Positions 34,891-46,509 of a stretch of 64,000 bases of DNA are shown piece after piece. The notes under the pieces were generated by a model. That model made no database searches. It saw only the letters and a program-made list of their open reading frames with translations, and was not told the DNA's origin. Origin of the DNA: Pisolithus tinctorius (Eukaryota > Basidiomycota > Agaricomycetes > Boletales > Pisolithaceae); the NCBI GenBank assembly GCA_024663395.1, contig JANFAH010000001.1, positions 6,076,001-6,140,000 of the forward strand, read 5' to 3'. Within the stretch, counting starts at the first letter, position 1. Each line of letters starts with the position of its first letter. The translations under genes were made by a program, and so were the position numbers.

Positions 34891-35649
34891 TTCTAATAGT
34901 TCCACGCTGTGTCTGCCGTTTTTTGTCTCCACTAGTGTATTGAACTCTTCCCTACATGGAGTGAGGCTAATAAGGGATAATAACCGCCTGTATACCGTTT
35001 CCTAGATTCTAACTTGATGGTGTACCACTCTCCCTATTCGCGACGGGCGGGACGTCATTCGCATCGACCAAACACTAATATGTACATATGTAGTCAAGTT
35101 TTGACTGTGTTCACACTAGGAGCTGGCTCAGACCTGATCCCCTAAACTGTCTTGGTCTCCGCTTGCACGGCAGCCACATGATGGTAGGTAGATTAGATTA
35201 CATACAGCGAAGGACACAACAAAACACGTCTGCCAGATGAACCATCCAGTAGATCATTACGATGCGTGGTGTAACAATCATGTTAGATAGGTGTTTGGTG
35301 TTCCAACTTGAGTACTGCAGACTGGCAGGAATGATTCGAGTTTAGATATCTTGTCCTCCAAGCGTTGAGGCTTGCAAAGGGAACTGATTTCCAGTACGGT
35401 GTTGACTAGTATTTTTGATACCAGGGCGCTCTATGACATCCACAGGAATGGTGCCTCGTGTATCAAAGGACTGCTGTTGCTGTGAGGGCACACGCCACGG
35501 TGCGGCCCTTACATCTTGAACCCTTTGTACCGTAGACTGTTAGTTGTACGTGTCATTTCCCAAAGTACCCGTATCACCGGAGGACTTTGCCAAATCGAAG
35601 AGCTGGATGTAAGAAATTGGTTTGCGTATGTGAGTCAGCACGTAGTCGA
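34891..35649. repeat. Duplicated 3' flank of DUF6534 copy 2
   Basis: Shares blocks with the region after copy 4 (43740-44110) and after copy 1: the run ACATATGTAG..AAG, GTTCCAACTTGA.TACTGCAGA near 35308, and TTTAGATATCTTGTCC near 35342. That last block corresponds to the final codons of the glycosylase gene. No intact gene here. Confidence 0.6.
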
Positions 35650-35935
35650 ACGGGACCTAGACGACACGTTCTAGGTGCACTGAATCCCTGTTGAACTCCC
35701 ATCCGTGTATAGTAGCTGAAACCAGGGCGTAACGTATTGTCCAAAAGAGAGCGGAGGCGGGCAGTATTCAGCCATGGATGAACCAGGAAATGCGACCGAA
35801 TGGGTTGGGGTGCTGGTCAGGACGGTCCAAGTGTGCGCAGGGGTCCTCGGAGTTGCAAGGACGACTGAGAACGACCAGGGCGATGACGACGGCAGCGAGG
35901 AGGATAGTTGGCGGCGACCTGGACCACGACGCAAT
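35650..35935 (-). pseudogene. N-terminal fragment of the pRiA4b ORF-3-like gene
   Basis: Minus-strand reading gives RRQLSSSLPSSSPWS and VLATPRTPAHTWT, close to RRQLSSPLPPSSPCA and VLATPRTLPRPWT in the intact gene at 58302-59748, followed by FGQYVTPWFQLLYTDG against FGRHISLRFQLVHPRADG. Only about 90 codons remain. Confidence 0.8.
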
Positions 35936-36480
35936 CATGAGAACGACTCACAATCACGACCGGCTACGAACCGTCATGAGTTTGGACGTATTTCGAGGGA
36001 AGTTCAACTGGCCTTGTTAATGCATTTGAATCGTGAAATTCCGTCATCAAAGGAACATCAACCGTTCCTTCGATGTTCTGCTGATACTGGGATTCCATGG
36101 AACTGCCATTAGTGGCAGTTGTTGGAGCTTGCCATGGAGAAGTACGACCCAACAGTCTTTGGCTTCACTTCGGTTCTCCCGTCCTGCTCTCAAAAATAAT
36201 GTTGCACAGTGCAGTCTTCTAGCCACCTATGCGATCTTCAGATCGAATGACAGATAGCGGCGCCACTTCACAGGGCATCTTATGCGGACAGCCACCTCCG
36301 AAGCTCGTTCACAGAGCAAAACTAGACCACTGGCTGCTACTTCTGTGTGGGTGAGACTTACCATAGATTGTCAGAGCCACAGGGCAAGAGAAGCAGCTTC
36401 CAGGTTCGGGATATTTCATTGCTACACCGTGTCATGTTGTGGGGAAAAAATCGAATTATGGACACTGCATGGAACTACTA
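35936..36480. other. No gene recognised
   Basis: Short ORFs only; nothing aligns with the surrounding duplicated genes beyond its left edge. Confidence 0.4.
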
Positions 36481-36790
36481 GAACTTACCTTCTAATTGCA
36501 ACACTGCCTCTCTTCGCAATGTCGTAGTTCTATCAAGTGTAGGATCGGTGGTCATATCATAACAGCCATCTTGAGCACACCGAACGACCAACCTTGCTCC
36601 ATCCCTAGAACTCTCGATGTCCCCCGGAAGCTTCGGCAAGTTTGCAAAGTGGATAGCACTCATGCGCGCGTAGACTTGACAGGGTAATTCCGCCTTGGGA
36701 TCGAAGGTATTCCCAGGTGTTCAGTGATGCTAGAAGCGAGCTGGTGATGGCAGTATTCACCGTTGTTGGCACTGCCTGCACAATAGACAA
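36481..36790 (-). pseudogene. Inverted C-terminal fragment of a DUF6534 gene
   Basis: The minus strand reads ITSSLLASLNTWEYLRSQ, then in another frame AIHFANLPKLPGDIESS and DPTLDRTTTLRRE. These are the terminal exon of the DUF6534 family with at least one frameshift. Orientation is opposite to all complete copies. Confidence 0.75.
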
Positions 36791-36837
36791 GCGGACCGTG
36801 AAACATGCACTCACCGTGGTGGGAAGGGCTGTGTACA

Positions 36838-37190
36838 AGATGCGGTCAAAGGGCTACACAAGGGCAGATGTAGAGATGCAAAGGGCAATTACCAGAAAGA
36901 AGCCCAATACATTCACGTATGCACGGTGGGAAAACTGCCATGAACTCGTCCCCAGCTATTGTTCTGGCATCAACTCCATCGTCTATGCTATTTCGATGGC
37001 GACGAAAGATGAGTGCGAGGCACGTCAGAAGGAGGACATGTTACTAGCATATGTACCTGTATTCCAAATGCCACTCTGTCGCTACAAGGAGCCATCTTCC
37101 TACTTTTGAACCCTATAAATGAGTGGCCGGTGGAGAGATGGGAGCGAAACCCAAGACAATCGAAGATAGAGTAAGGCTGTTGCACTGGTA
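36838..37190 (+). pseudogene. Fragment of the AAA_28 P-loop ATPase gene
   Basis: Reads MRSKGYTRADV and later EARQKEDML and PVFQMPLCRYKE, matching MRSKGYTRADV, EARQKEDMLA and PAFQMALRRYKD of the gene at 28823-29554. It has internal deletions (for example GTI is missing after RADV) and lacks the Walker A part. It ends with a short match to the parent around 29365-29405. Confidence 0.85.
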
Positions 37191-38047
37191 GATAGCGCCG
37201 TGCTGAATATGAACTGCTACCTGTCTGCACGAGGGTGTTCAGGCTAAAATCAGAGCACCATGAAAACATTGGAGGAGATAGCATGGTACCATGAGTTATT
37301 GGTTGCCGTGGAGGGCCAATCGACGTGTGTGCTGGGGTGATGACGATGATAATTGGAGGTGTTTTGCAGGCATCCCTTATTGCATGTTCATTCCAATCGG
37401 GGTATGTACTCCGACAGTAGTGGGAGTTATACTGCCTTTGACCCTGCAGCAAAAACCTGGAGCTTCACCTGTGAGGAGAATGCCACAACGGGGCCACTGA
37501 TGCGCTCCACCACCACGGACTATCCCCTACTTGAGGGCGGGAGAATAGATGGGACGATTGCCTTCAATTGTAGCATGCTCAGATCACTACCCTCAGGTCT
37601 GGCTACCATTCTTCTATTTGCAAACAGGCTCTGACAATATTGCCTGGAACACCATGGATGAGTTTCGTGACCCAGGGGTGAACTTGGTTGAGTTGACGTT
37701 TCGTAAATTCTATCACCTCTCTATGGCCAGAGTGATGCCAAGCCATCACTTTTTAATGCCCATTTGGACTTGCGTCTCACAGTCACCCTCCCCGACACGA
37801 TTCAGATCCAACGCCCTGTAACTGCTTGTCCAACATCGGAATTATGTAGCTTCCTCTTGGTCTTACGGCCTACAGAACTTGCAGATTTGGACGACGGCTC
37901 AAACAACGAGTTGTCGATATAGTATATTTTGTTTGCCACCCATGTCTCGGGTTTTTCTGATGACGGCAAGTCCATCGTGAGGCCGAAGGTGTCAGTGCTC
38001 ATAGGAAAGGCAGTGTTAGGGAGTTAATCGAGTTTCCGTCATCCGTG
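37191..38047. other. pRiA4b ORF-3-like remnant and unrecognised sequence
   Basis: Positions 37200-37330 on the minus strand keep FSLNTLVQTGSS and THGTML in the order of the intact pRiA4b-like gene (out of its normal frame). From 37350 to 37830 there are readable plus-strand ORFs (e.g. SGSYTAFDPAAKTWSFTC at about 37410) that I cannot assign. Positions 37985-38047 resemble 60255-60340 (AGGAAAGGCAGTG.TAGGGAGTTA), the upstream flank of copy 5. Confidence 0.5.
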
Positions 38048-38126
38048 TCTACCTCGTGAAATGCACTGCCCGAGGCAATGCGGGTTCCCCTGGTCATATT
38101 AATGCAGCCTTCGTCATCGTCGTTTA
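38048..38126 (+). promoter_or_regulatory. Conserved upstream block of DUF6534 copy 3
   Basis: Same motif order as at 32691-32763 (ACCTCGTGAAATGCACTG ... CATATTAATGCAGCCTTCGT), ending 111 bp before the ATG. Confidence 0.55.
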
Positions 38127-38236
38127 AAGAAGTACGGGATTGGTCAGAAGGCTCTCGCTACGCCCCATCACTTCACTATCCACAGTCCACAGTGAGTTTA
38201 TTGACGAGCTCCCCTTATACAAACTACCCAAACGAA

Positions 38237-40192
38237 ATGGGTATCCCCGGCGGGTTTGGTGAGCTCCTTCACGACATAGCCAAGTGTGGTCTTGTGTGCT
38301 CATTTGTTCGCAATAGGATCTACTCTCATTGGGGGTTTGGTCTCTGCCATGTGTGTATTGCGTTGCTTGCGTGGTTTTATCACGTTTCCCCTCTGAGTCT
38401 GACGTCCTTGTTCCATGTCAAGGTTATATGGCATAACGACTCTCCAGGGGAGTTTTGGATGGAATGTTTTGGCCCGTGCTCTACTTACTAGGTTATAAAG
38501 ACTTATGTGTATTTCATGTACTACTCTGAGGACGCCTCGACCGTGAAGTTCCTGGTCGCTGCCATATGGTGAGTTAACCCCACCCCGGGGTACCCGTACA
38601 ATCTGCTCATCAGGGGCTAGGGCTCTTGATACCCTACACGTCTCGTTTAGTGGGTATTTGGTATGTTCAAGTGAATGGATGGCTGATGGTTGATTAGTGT
38701 GTCATTTGTTGTATTACTACCTGGTGAAACAGACCCGTCTACTTCCCTAACTGCTGTACTCAATCACTGCAGATAATCAATTATGGCGTTCCGACGAGTT
38801 TGGAGTATATTATCTGGTTTGTATGATTTCCATTTCAAAGCTTCCACCTACTGATGGGAAATGGCAGGTCATCACCGGTACTATCATGCCTATCCAATTT
38901 ACTACCAGTCGCTGATTTAGAATGTTTTCTCCGCTTAGGTGGTAGTTCTGGTGAATGTACGTTTCTTTCGTTTCCAGGTTCATTTAACGAGGTTTAGCTG
39001 CGTTACAGTTGCTTGTGGTTTCTATAGTTCAATGGTAAGTGACCAACCGTTCCGCGCCGATGCTCGTAGTAAAGCGAATGCTACTAGCTTTTTCGCACAT
39101 AAAATATATTATCGTATGTCGCATTCAGCTACCTGTCAAGACTTTGTTGATTGTTATTCAGTTTGTCGCCCTCAAGTGAAGTGGTTGGTGACCGCCCCAA
39201 TTGTAAGTATATTCATTGCTTGCGATGGCAAAGATATCGTCCAGTAACATGGTTGCGATAGATACTATTAGTACTGGTTCACTTCGGTGAGTTTTATTCA
39301 TTCCATCACCAATGAAGTATTCCCAATGATATGATTCTCAAAGGGTTTGGCATGGGTTTGTCCTGTTCTTCCACCATGTCAGACCTATTCTAATCAACAA
39401 ATAGGAATGGTGGTTATGATGTACTCCTCCTACCCGTTTAACCGTTTCCTCCGGAATATTGATCTGTGATTAGGTTCATCAATAACACGATCAACGTCAC
39501 ACAGATTAGGGTAATTTATCTGACAGAGAAATCGGTGTACCAGCTCACGAATTCCTATTCTTAGTTTTCCATTGTAATACCCTTGGCGGCGACCCTCATA
39601 CTTTCTGAGAGTCTGATTACGGTGTCACTCTGCATACTTTTGCGTGACAATGGTTCTCGCTCTGCGTTCTCAGGGTGAGTCCTGTCTGGCGTGTCAGTGG
39701 TTACTCCTTAAGAAAACCTGGTTTTAGAACGAAGCGTCTTTTGAACACGCTTATTATTTATGCTATTAACCGGGGTTTGCTGACTTTGTAAGTTTGATTC
39801 CTCCTTCGTTTGTAACTGTAACTTGGCTCTACCTTTTCGTGGTAGACTAGTCACCATTGTAGAGCTTACCATGGTGTGTACTACCTGTTGCAAGATGACT
39901 ATGTCACCCTCTCACACCTCCTGCCTACAGAGCATTGATCATCGAGATACATTGGCAATGGGATTGGACTTCATCATTGGAAAATGTCAGTCATCCGTGC
40001 CTTGCGAGCACTGAAAACACTCCATCTCACTATTGGTTAGTATACACCAACTCGCTTCTGGCATCGTTGAATACCCGACAATACCTGCAATCTCGGGTGT
40101 TGGGTTCTGGGCCAAACGAACGCATTAATGTTGTCCACTTGGTGAAGCTGCCGAAACTTTCAGAAGAAAGAGAACATCACGTGCATGCATGA
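38237..40192 (+). CDS. DUF6534 multi-pass membrane protein, copy 3 (one damaged donor)
   Basis: The same 20-exon plan as copies 2, 4 and 5 can be followed from MGIPGGFG to the TGA at 40192 with family landmarks intact (YYYL, CRPQVKWLVTAPI, TKRLLNTLIIYAINRG, YTNSLLASLNTR). The exception is intron 3, whose donor reads CAG|GGGAGT (38448) instead of GT or GC. If this donor is not used the protein is disrupted early, so the copy may be a young pseudogene. Exon 8 is again 10 bases (38868-38877). Confidence 0.6.
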
Positions 40193-41726
40193 TACTCCTC
40201 TTGCCTCGCAGTAAGGCTCACGGAGGGTCATTGTTTACGGTACAATCTCCTTAGTGTAACCTAATGCTGTGTATACTCCATCCCTGAAATTAGCGCTCTC
40301 CAATCTCTCCATGATGGCGTGTCATTTGCATGGATCAATATCAATAAAATGTAGGATTGACACAGTCCCATCATCACCTTACCATATCAAAAGACTACTC
40401 TGATGCCACAAAATCAAGGTGCGGTCTCTACATCCGGAAGGCTTACAAGGTAGAGAGATCATGGTTGTCCACCGAATGCCACATGCTTCATTTCCCGAGG
40501 TACCTATGTCGCCTGAGGACCGTAGCAAATGGAATAGGTGGACACAGAAGGTGCAAGAAACTGGTTTGCGTAAGTGAGCCGATTAGCCACCACAAAGCTC
40601 AGCGGGACCTTCGAACTCCCGTCCATGAGTACTAGTTATAACTGAAGCGTGATCTGTCGTCCGAAAGATATCAGAGGATGACAGCATGGTACCATAGATA
40701 CGACCAATCGGTTTGATCCGACAGTCAGCTACTGTCTCTGGTGTTGTATTAAGGACGCGCAGGGCAATGACAGTGGGAGAGAGGAGAGTCCAACGGCGTT
40801 CTGGATGATGTGATGAAGGCCATTCGAATTCAGGACTGGCCACAAGCAGTCACTCTGGACGCATTCTGAGAGCTGTCGTCACTGGCATTGGGCTTGCTGA
40901 TCATCGCATTTAAAGTAAGGGAGTCCCTCGCCAAAGGAATACCGACCATTAGTCTTTTGTTTCCTTCCCTCTTCAGCGCATCAGCTCTAGGTTTCAAAAT
41001 AGAGGTTAATGTTGCAACCAGTGGAAGTCACTACGCTGACCACCTGATCGTCTTACGTCGAACGGAGATCAAACGAAAAACCAATATCCGCATTGAACTA
41101 TCTTACTAGCAGTGGTGCGGCCCCAGTGCTCAACGCATGCCTCCCCTCTTGTGTCCCCGCTTTGCATTATCGCTAGCAACCGGGGATGCATGTGTGACAA
41201 GTAAACCTGTTGCGGAGCTGGGGAGAAGTTGTATTTGGAGGTTAAATAATTTTTGAGGTTGGAGCTTTAGTTGAAGTGTGCTCCAAGTGTGCTCGGTAGG
41301 TTGTTGTCAGTATGAGTGGTTGTCATGGGTGGATGGCGAGCACTTGCCAAGTTACAACACCACGAGCGAATACTTGAGTCGACATTTCACCAACCATTTG
41401 CTACCTCCCAACGCCCGGGGGCCGGCATCCAACTATTTCTGTTCGTGGACAGGTTTGGAGTTCATCGTTTGTAAGATTTGTACTATTTCTTTCATCTTAC
41501 ACACTAAGCTGCGGCCCCACCCAATCACGAGATTACATCTATGTTTCAAGATCTTCCAAGCTGCACGAGGCGGTCCAGGTGCTCGGATTGTACTAAGTAA
41601 TGCGGCCTTCGCATAAAGATAGGGCAGGATTGCTCCCTCATCAGCGCTTCAGCAATTACTTCTCGGTCACCACATCTCGCAACGAATTTATCAACGAGTT
41701 CCCCTGATTTAGGATCCCCAAACGAC
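40193..41726. other. Region with a pRiA4b ORF-3-like fragment, otherwise unassigned
   Basis: Positions 40585-40860 (minus) keep SPEFEWPSSHHPERRW, PIGRIYGTML and THGREFEG, an N-terminal piece of the gene at 58302-59748 with a frameshift. Positions 40861-41590 have only short ORFs without family resemblance. Positions 41598-41617 match the end of the conserved DUF6534 upstream block. Confidence 0.55.
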
Positions 41727-43656
41727 ATGGGCATTCCGGGCGGGTTCGGTAAAGACCCTCAACGCATGAGTAGCCAACCACAGTCTTGACCGCTCATGTG
41801 CTTGCATAGGTTCCGCCCTCATCGGAGGTTTGGTCTCCGCCATGTACGTGTGGCTTTGCTTGACCTCGTCATATATCCTCCTCTCATTACCTTACTTCCT
41901 GTCAAGGTTATATGGCATAGCAACTCTCCAGGCACGTTTTAAACCTAATGTTCAGCCCAGTGCCCGACTTACTGACTATATAGACCTACGTGTATTACAT
42001 GCAATACCCTGAGGATGCCTCGGCCACAAAGTTCCTGGTTGCTGCCATATGGTGAGTTAGGCCAACTTGGGACGCCGGTCAAATCTGCTCATGTGAAGTC
42101 AGGATTCTTGATACCCTACATGTTTTGTTCAGTACGTACTTGGTGTGCAAGCGAACGCACGGCTAACGGTCGATCAGTGTGTCATATGTTGTATTACTAT
42201 TTGGTGAAACTATCCCACTTGGTCCTCGTAGTTGTTATTCTCAAACTCGGCAGATAACTAACTACGGCATTCCGGCGAGCTTGGAATATATTGTTTGGTT
42301 CGTATACCTTTCTGTCTTGATTGAAATTACTTGCCATTGATGAGATGTGGCAGGTCATTTCAAGTATGCATACCCAAATTTTTACCCGGGAGCCGCCACT
42401 GATATGAACACCTAGGCATCGGTTCTGGTGCATGTGCGTTCCCCTCATCTCAAACCTGTTTATGATAAGATTTAGCAGTATTACAGGTACTTGTGGTTGC
42501 TGTAGTACAATGGTAAGTTACTGTCTATTATGGCTTGACGTTTTTAAACCAGGTGCTACCAGCTTCTTCGTGTATCAAATATATTACCGTGGGTCGTATT
42601 AAACCTGCCTCTTGGGACTTTTCTGACAGCGTCCAGTTTGTCGCCCTCAAGTGAAGTGGTGGGTGACCACCCCAATTGTGAGTACATTTGCTTGCCGTGG
42701 CAAACATATCATGCAATAACGGGGTTGTGACAGATGCTATTAATACTGGGTCAGATTGGTGCGTTCTTTAATGAGTTTAGGAAGCATTTATAATGGTATC
42801 TCAACAGGCTTTGGCATAGGTTTGTCTTTTTTTTGGTCGCGAGAGGTCTATTCTAATGAAGAGGCAGCGGCAGTTGTCCTGGAGTACTTGATTTATCCAA
42901 TTATGCTCCCAGAATTGCTGATCCTTGTGTATAGGCTCGTCATCCACAAGACTAGCGCTCTCACGCAGATTTCGGTAGTTCCGTTAAGAGAGAAATTGGT
43001 GCATCGGCTGACTGGTTCTTCCTAGTTTTACGTTCTGACCCCGGCTTTTGCCATCATCGTACTAACTGAGGTCCTGATTACGGTGTCACTTTGTGTACTC
43101 TTCTACAGCAGTCGCTCTGACTCTGCATTTCCAAGGTGACTCCGGTCCGCCTTAGTGGTCCATTCCTAACGGAGCCCGCTTTAGCACAAAGCGTCTCCTG
43201 AATACACTTATCATCTACGCTGTTAACCGATGTGTACTGACTTTGTAAGTTCCATTTCTCTTCTGTTGGTAGCTGTGGCCTGATTCAAGCTTTTTGTCGT
43301 AGACTAGTCGCCATTGGAGAGCTCACCGTTGTAAGTATGCCATAGTTCCAGATGATTATGTCATTCTCACCTCCTTCAGGCCTTCGAGCAGCAGGATGCA
43401 TGGATAATGGCATTAGACCTCGTTGTTCAGGGGTGTCAGTCTTCTATACCTTGCGCGCAATGAACACAACATTCCAGCTCACTACTGAATAGTATATCCC
43501 AACTCACTTCTAGCATCACTGAACACTCGACAATACCTTCGATCCCAGGTTTCAGGTACCCTGTCAGATCTACACACCGGTACTGTGCGCTTCGCGAACC
43601 CGCCGAACCCTCCGGAGCATGAAGAGACTACGGAGGATAGCCGCAAGGCTATTTAG
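41727..43656 (+). CDS. DUF6534 multi-pass membrane protein, copy 4
   Basis: Same exon plan as copy 2, to which it is nearly identical in long stretches. In-phase reading gives MGIPGGFG..., WILDTLHVLFMCHML, YYYLITNYGIP, CRPQVKWWVTTPI, TKRLLNTLIIYAVNRC and YPNSLLASLNTR. Exon 8 is 10 bases (42354-42363); intron 3 has a GC donor (from 41932). A one-base insertion near 43641 relative to copy 2 (GATAGCCGC against GATAGAGC) shifts the frame, so the hydrophilic tail stops at 43656, about 30 residues early. The membrane part is intact. Confidence 0.75.
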
Positions 43657-44081
43657 CATATGCGAAGGGCCTGTCACCGAAGTTACCATCGATCCGGCAC
43701 ATGGAAAGACTATGGTGTTGCGAAGAGAGGGAGAGGTGTAATTCGCTCTGGTGCTGGAATGCGGACTTTCTACCCTATTCGTGACATGTCATTCGCATCG
43801 ATCAACATCGACAAAAAGGACGGCCCACAATACATATGTAGGCAAGGACTGGCCGTCACACTTGGTGTCGCGAGGAACTGGTTCAGGCGTGATCCCCTAA
43901 ACCGCCTTCGTTCGCACCAGATGGCAGTGGGATAGATGACAGCAAAGGACTCAACAAAATAGGTCTGCTACATAGGTGAAACATCCGGGGGATCGTTACG
44001 GTGCATAATAGGACAACCATGCTAGACAGATGTTTAGTTGTTCCAACTTGAATACTGCAGATTGATAGAAATAATTCAAGT

Positions 44082-45521
44082 TCAGATATCTTGTCCAAGC
44101 GTCTCTACCGATATTGGCAGCATATCTTGGGTGACAATTTCAGAACGTGACTTCCTAAGTAACTCGTGCAGTTCAGAAAAATAGCTGATTTTATCGGAGA
44201 ACTGAAGTTCAGATATGAGTCGCAGGGTCTAGACAGAACAAACCTTACTCACTTGGTATTTCACGACTCTCCCAGAGGTGCTGGGGACCACGAAAAAGAA
44301 TGTCTCGCTTGCCAGCCTCTCTGGACATACGTGAGAGTACTGGTAATTCTGAAAAACGGGCGAAGGCTTACCGGCCTTGGCTGGATGGATGAGCTTGTAC
44401 GACTGCAACCCCAAGCGATCCTTTTCTTGTTTACTTCCGTTCCCGCTGCCCTTTCCATGCTTTCTGGCCTTGCGTTCCCTATTTGCCCCACCTTGGGATT
44501 CGGAGGAACACGAACCGGAAGATAGCTGCAATTGATCCAGGGCTTTCCTGATTACTGCCCATATCCCCATCCCCACGAAACAGACGAAACGTGGCCTGTA
44601 GCGGGAGATCTTTCTAAGGAAGACTGGAATTGCAGCCTTCATTTCTGACACCGAGAGCTCCGCTGCCTAAGCAAATAGGTCATCAAGTATATATACAGAG
44701 CTCTACCAGGTGTAGCAGATACCTCTGCAGACGGCCTATCCACGATATTGGTCTGCGATACCATGTTCGTGAGCGACAGGAAGGAAAAATAACGGTGGAG
44801 GGGCATAAGTACCAGACCAAGATTGTACCTTTCGGGCAATGAATAGTCCTCGGATGGAGGTAACAAGGTCGAGGTCAATCCTGATAGTAAATGATATAGT
44901 CAGTCGCATTGTCCACGTTTAGAGTGGACGACGCCGGAAGTAGGAATCACCTGAATGATACAAGCAGCGCCAGAAGTGGTTCGTCGGATTTGCGAAATGA
45001 TGACCCGTCTCGGCAGACATGTAACCCGGGCTACCCACTTCAGCATCGAAAAGACACAGCTATAACAGGGTAGTGGCCTACTTTATACCACAAAAAACGA
45101 CTGGGAATGAGAAAACAAGATGTCGTGTTACACGTTCTCCTAAGAAATCATCATGCGTACCGTCGAGATTCTCTTGTAGATAATCTTGAAGGAGATGGAG
45201 GTGAGCGTATACCTCCGGATCCGCATACCCTCGCTTTGGTTTCTTGTTCGTGCGCCTGGGCTTCGGGGATGCCGCTGCTATCGAGTCACCCTCTTGTGTT
45301 CTATTATCTTCCGGTTTTCTTTTACGCTTTCTCGTTGAGGCAGGGATGTCGTCATCGAGGCATTCGGGTATCTCAGCGAGGGACTGGGATACCTCGGCTG
45401 AGTCGGTATTGTCATGGGTTGCCCGTGTCTTTTGCGGACGGAGTACACGCCTAGTCACTGGCACTTCTCGTTCCGAGTCAGGACAGAACCGAAAATCTGC
45501 AATGCCATGTTTAAAACTCAT
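44082..45521 (-). CDS. TDG/Mug-family G/T(U) mismatch-specific DNA glycosylase
   Basis: Seven exons (45082-45521, 44951-45030, 44813-44880, 44723-44752, 44372-44666, 44253-44320, 44082-44201) give 366 residues. After a basic, Pro/Arg/Lys-rich N-terminus comes the core: FCGINPGYMSAETGHHFA with the catalytic-type Asn147 in GINPG, NPTNHFWRCLYHSG, YSLPERYNLGLTNIVDRPSA, PVFLRKISRYRPRFVCFVG and ETFFFVVPSTSGRV. This is the order of S. pombe Thp1 and animal TDG, which excise T or U from mismatches. It converges on DUF6534 copy 4 and is divergent from the uS8m gene (146 bp between starts). A decayed paralogue lies at 31540-32600. Confidence 0.92.
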
Positions 45522-45667
45522 TTCCGATCAAAGTGTGAGCTCGCAGATACCATTTCACGGGCTCCCCCTGCGCGCTGGAAGTGATCGAATGCCCCCAGGG
45601 TGGTCACTTACGTAAGCAACGGGTTTAGCCCAACTTTTCTTTTCCTCTGCAAGTCGACGAGTCTCTG

Positions 45668-46132
45668 ATGCCGCTCCCCTACGACCTCTGCGCGCGTCTC
45701 CAAAATGCGTTCCGCGCGCGACACCGCTTCGTAGCCGTCGACCATTCCACGCAGAATCTCGGAATCCTTTCCATCCTATTTCGTGCCGGTTTTCTCAGTA
45801 ACATCACCCGCGGGACCATCTCAGCCCCTTCACCATCCGATTTCGAACGCGTCGGCGAAGCACAGCGGCGGATATGGGCAGAACTCAAATACCGTGACGA
45901 CAGACCTGTTCTCTCACATATGAGCCTCATTAGCATGCCTAGCCGGCGCGTCTTCATGGACCTTGGTGAAATACGAAGGATATGTAGTGGTCGGAGAGCG
46001 CAGACGATAAAACCTTTGGGAATGGGGGAGATTGCGGTGGTTCGTACGAAGAAGAAGGAGCACGAGTGGCTGGAGGCTAAGGAGGCGTTGCTATTGGGCA
46101 TTCCTGGAGAAGTGGTTTGCAGGGCACGGTGA
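45668..46132 (+). CDS. MRPS8: Mitochondrial small-subunit ribosomal protein uS8m
   Basis: Intronless, 154 residues starting MPLPYDLCARLQNAFRARH. Typical S8 features: N-terminal DLCARLQNAFRA, STQNLGILSILFRAGFL, and a C-terminal RVFMDLGEIRRICSGR followed by QTIKPLGMGEIAVV. In fungi this protein binds helix 21 of the mitochondrial 15S rRNA. The short divergent promoter is shared with the DNA glycosylase gene. Confidence 0.93.
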   Translation: MPLPYDLCARLQNAFRARHRFVAVDHSTQNLGILSILFRAGFLSNITRGTISAPSPSDFERVGEAQRRIWAELKYRDDRPVLSHMSLISMPSRRVFMDLGEIRRICSGRRAQTIKPLGMGEIAVVRTKKKEHEWLEAKEALLLGIPGEVVCRAR

Positions 46133-46509
46133 ATATTGGTGCCGTACGGTCAGTGTTCACTGTCATGTGGTTCACAATGTTATTCCTCACTTTTGTCCCA
46201 GCCCATTCTTTCACACTTATTCATATATCATACATATTGTCCGCTTCCCGTTCGGCAATGAACGGAGCAACTATACACCAGAGACATGCCACAGGAATAC
46301 CTGCGTACGCTTGCAGCAACACCGTTCAGTGCGACACTCCTCTACATATCAAGAGTACGAAGCAGCCAGTACATTGCATAAGGGTGTGGACCAAGCGAGC
46401 GCAGATATCCTTGACATACATATATATGTAGCAATTCTCCTGGAATGAACCGTATAGAAGCATCAAAGGAACCAACTGCGTATAGCTGTCCGGCAATGAC
46501 CGACTCGAC
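46133..46509. other. Intergenic between convergent genes
   Basis: About 380 bp between the uS8m and DCP1 stop codons; no feature seen. Confidence 0.5.
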
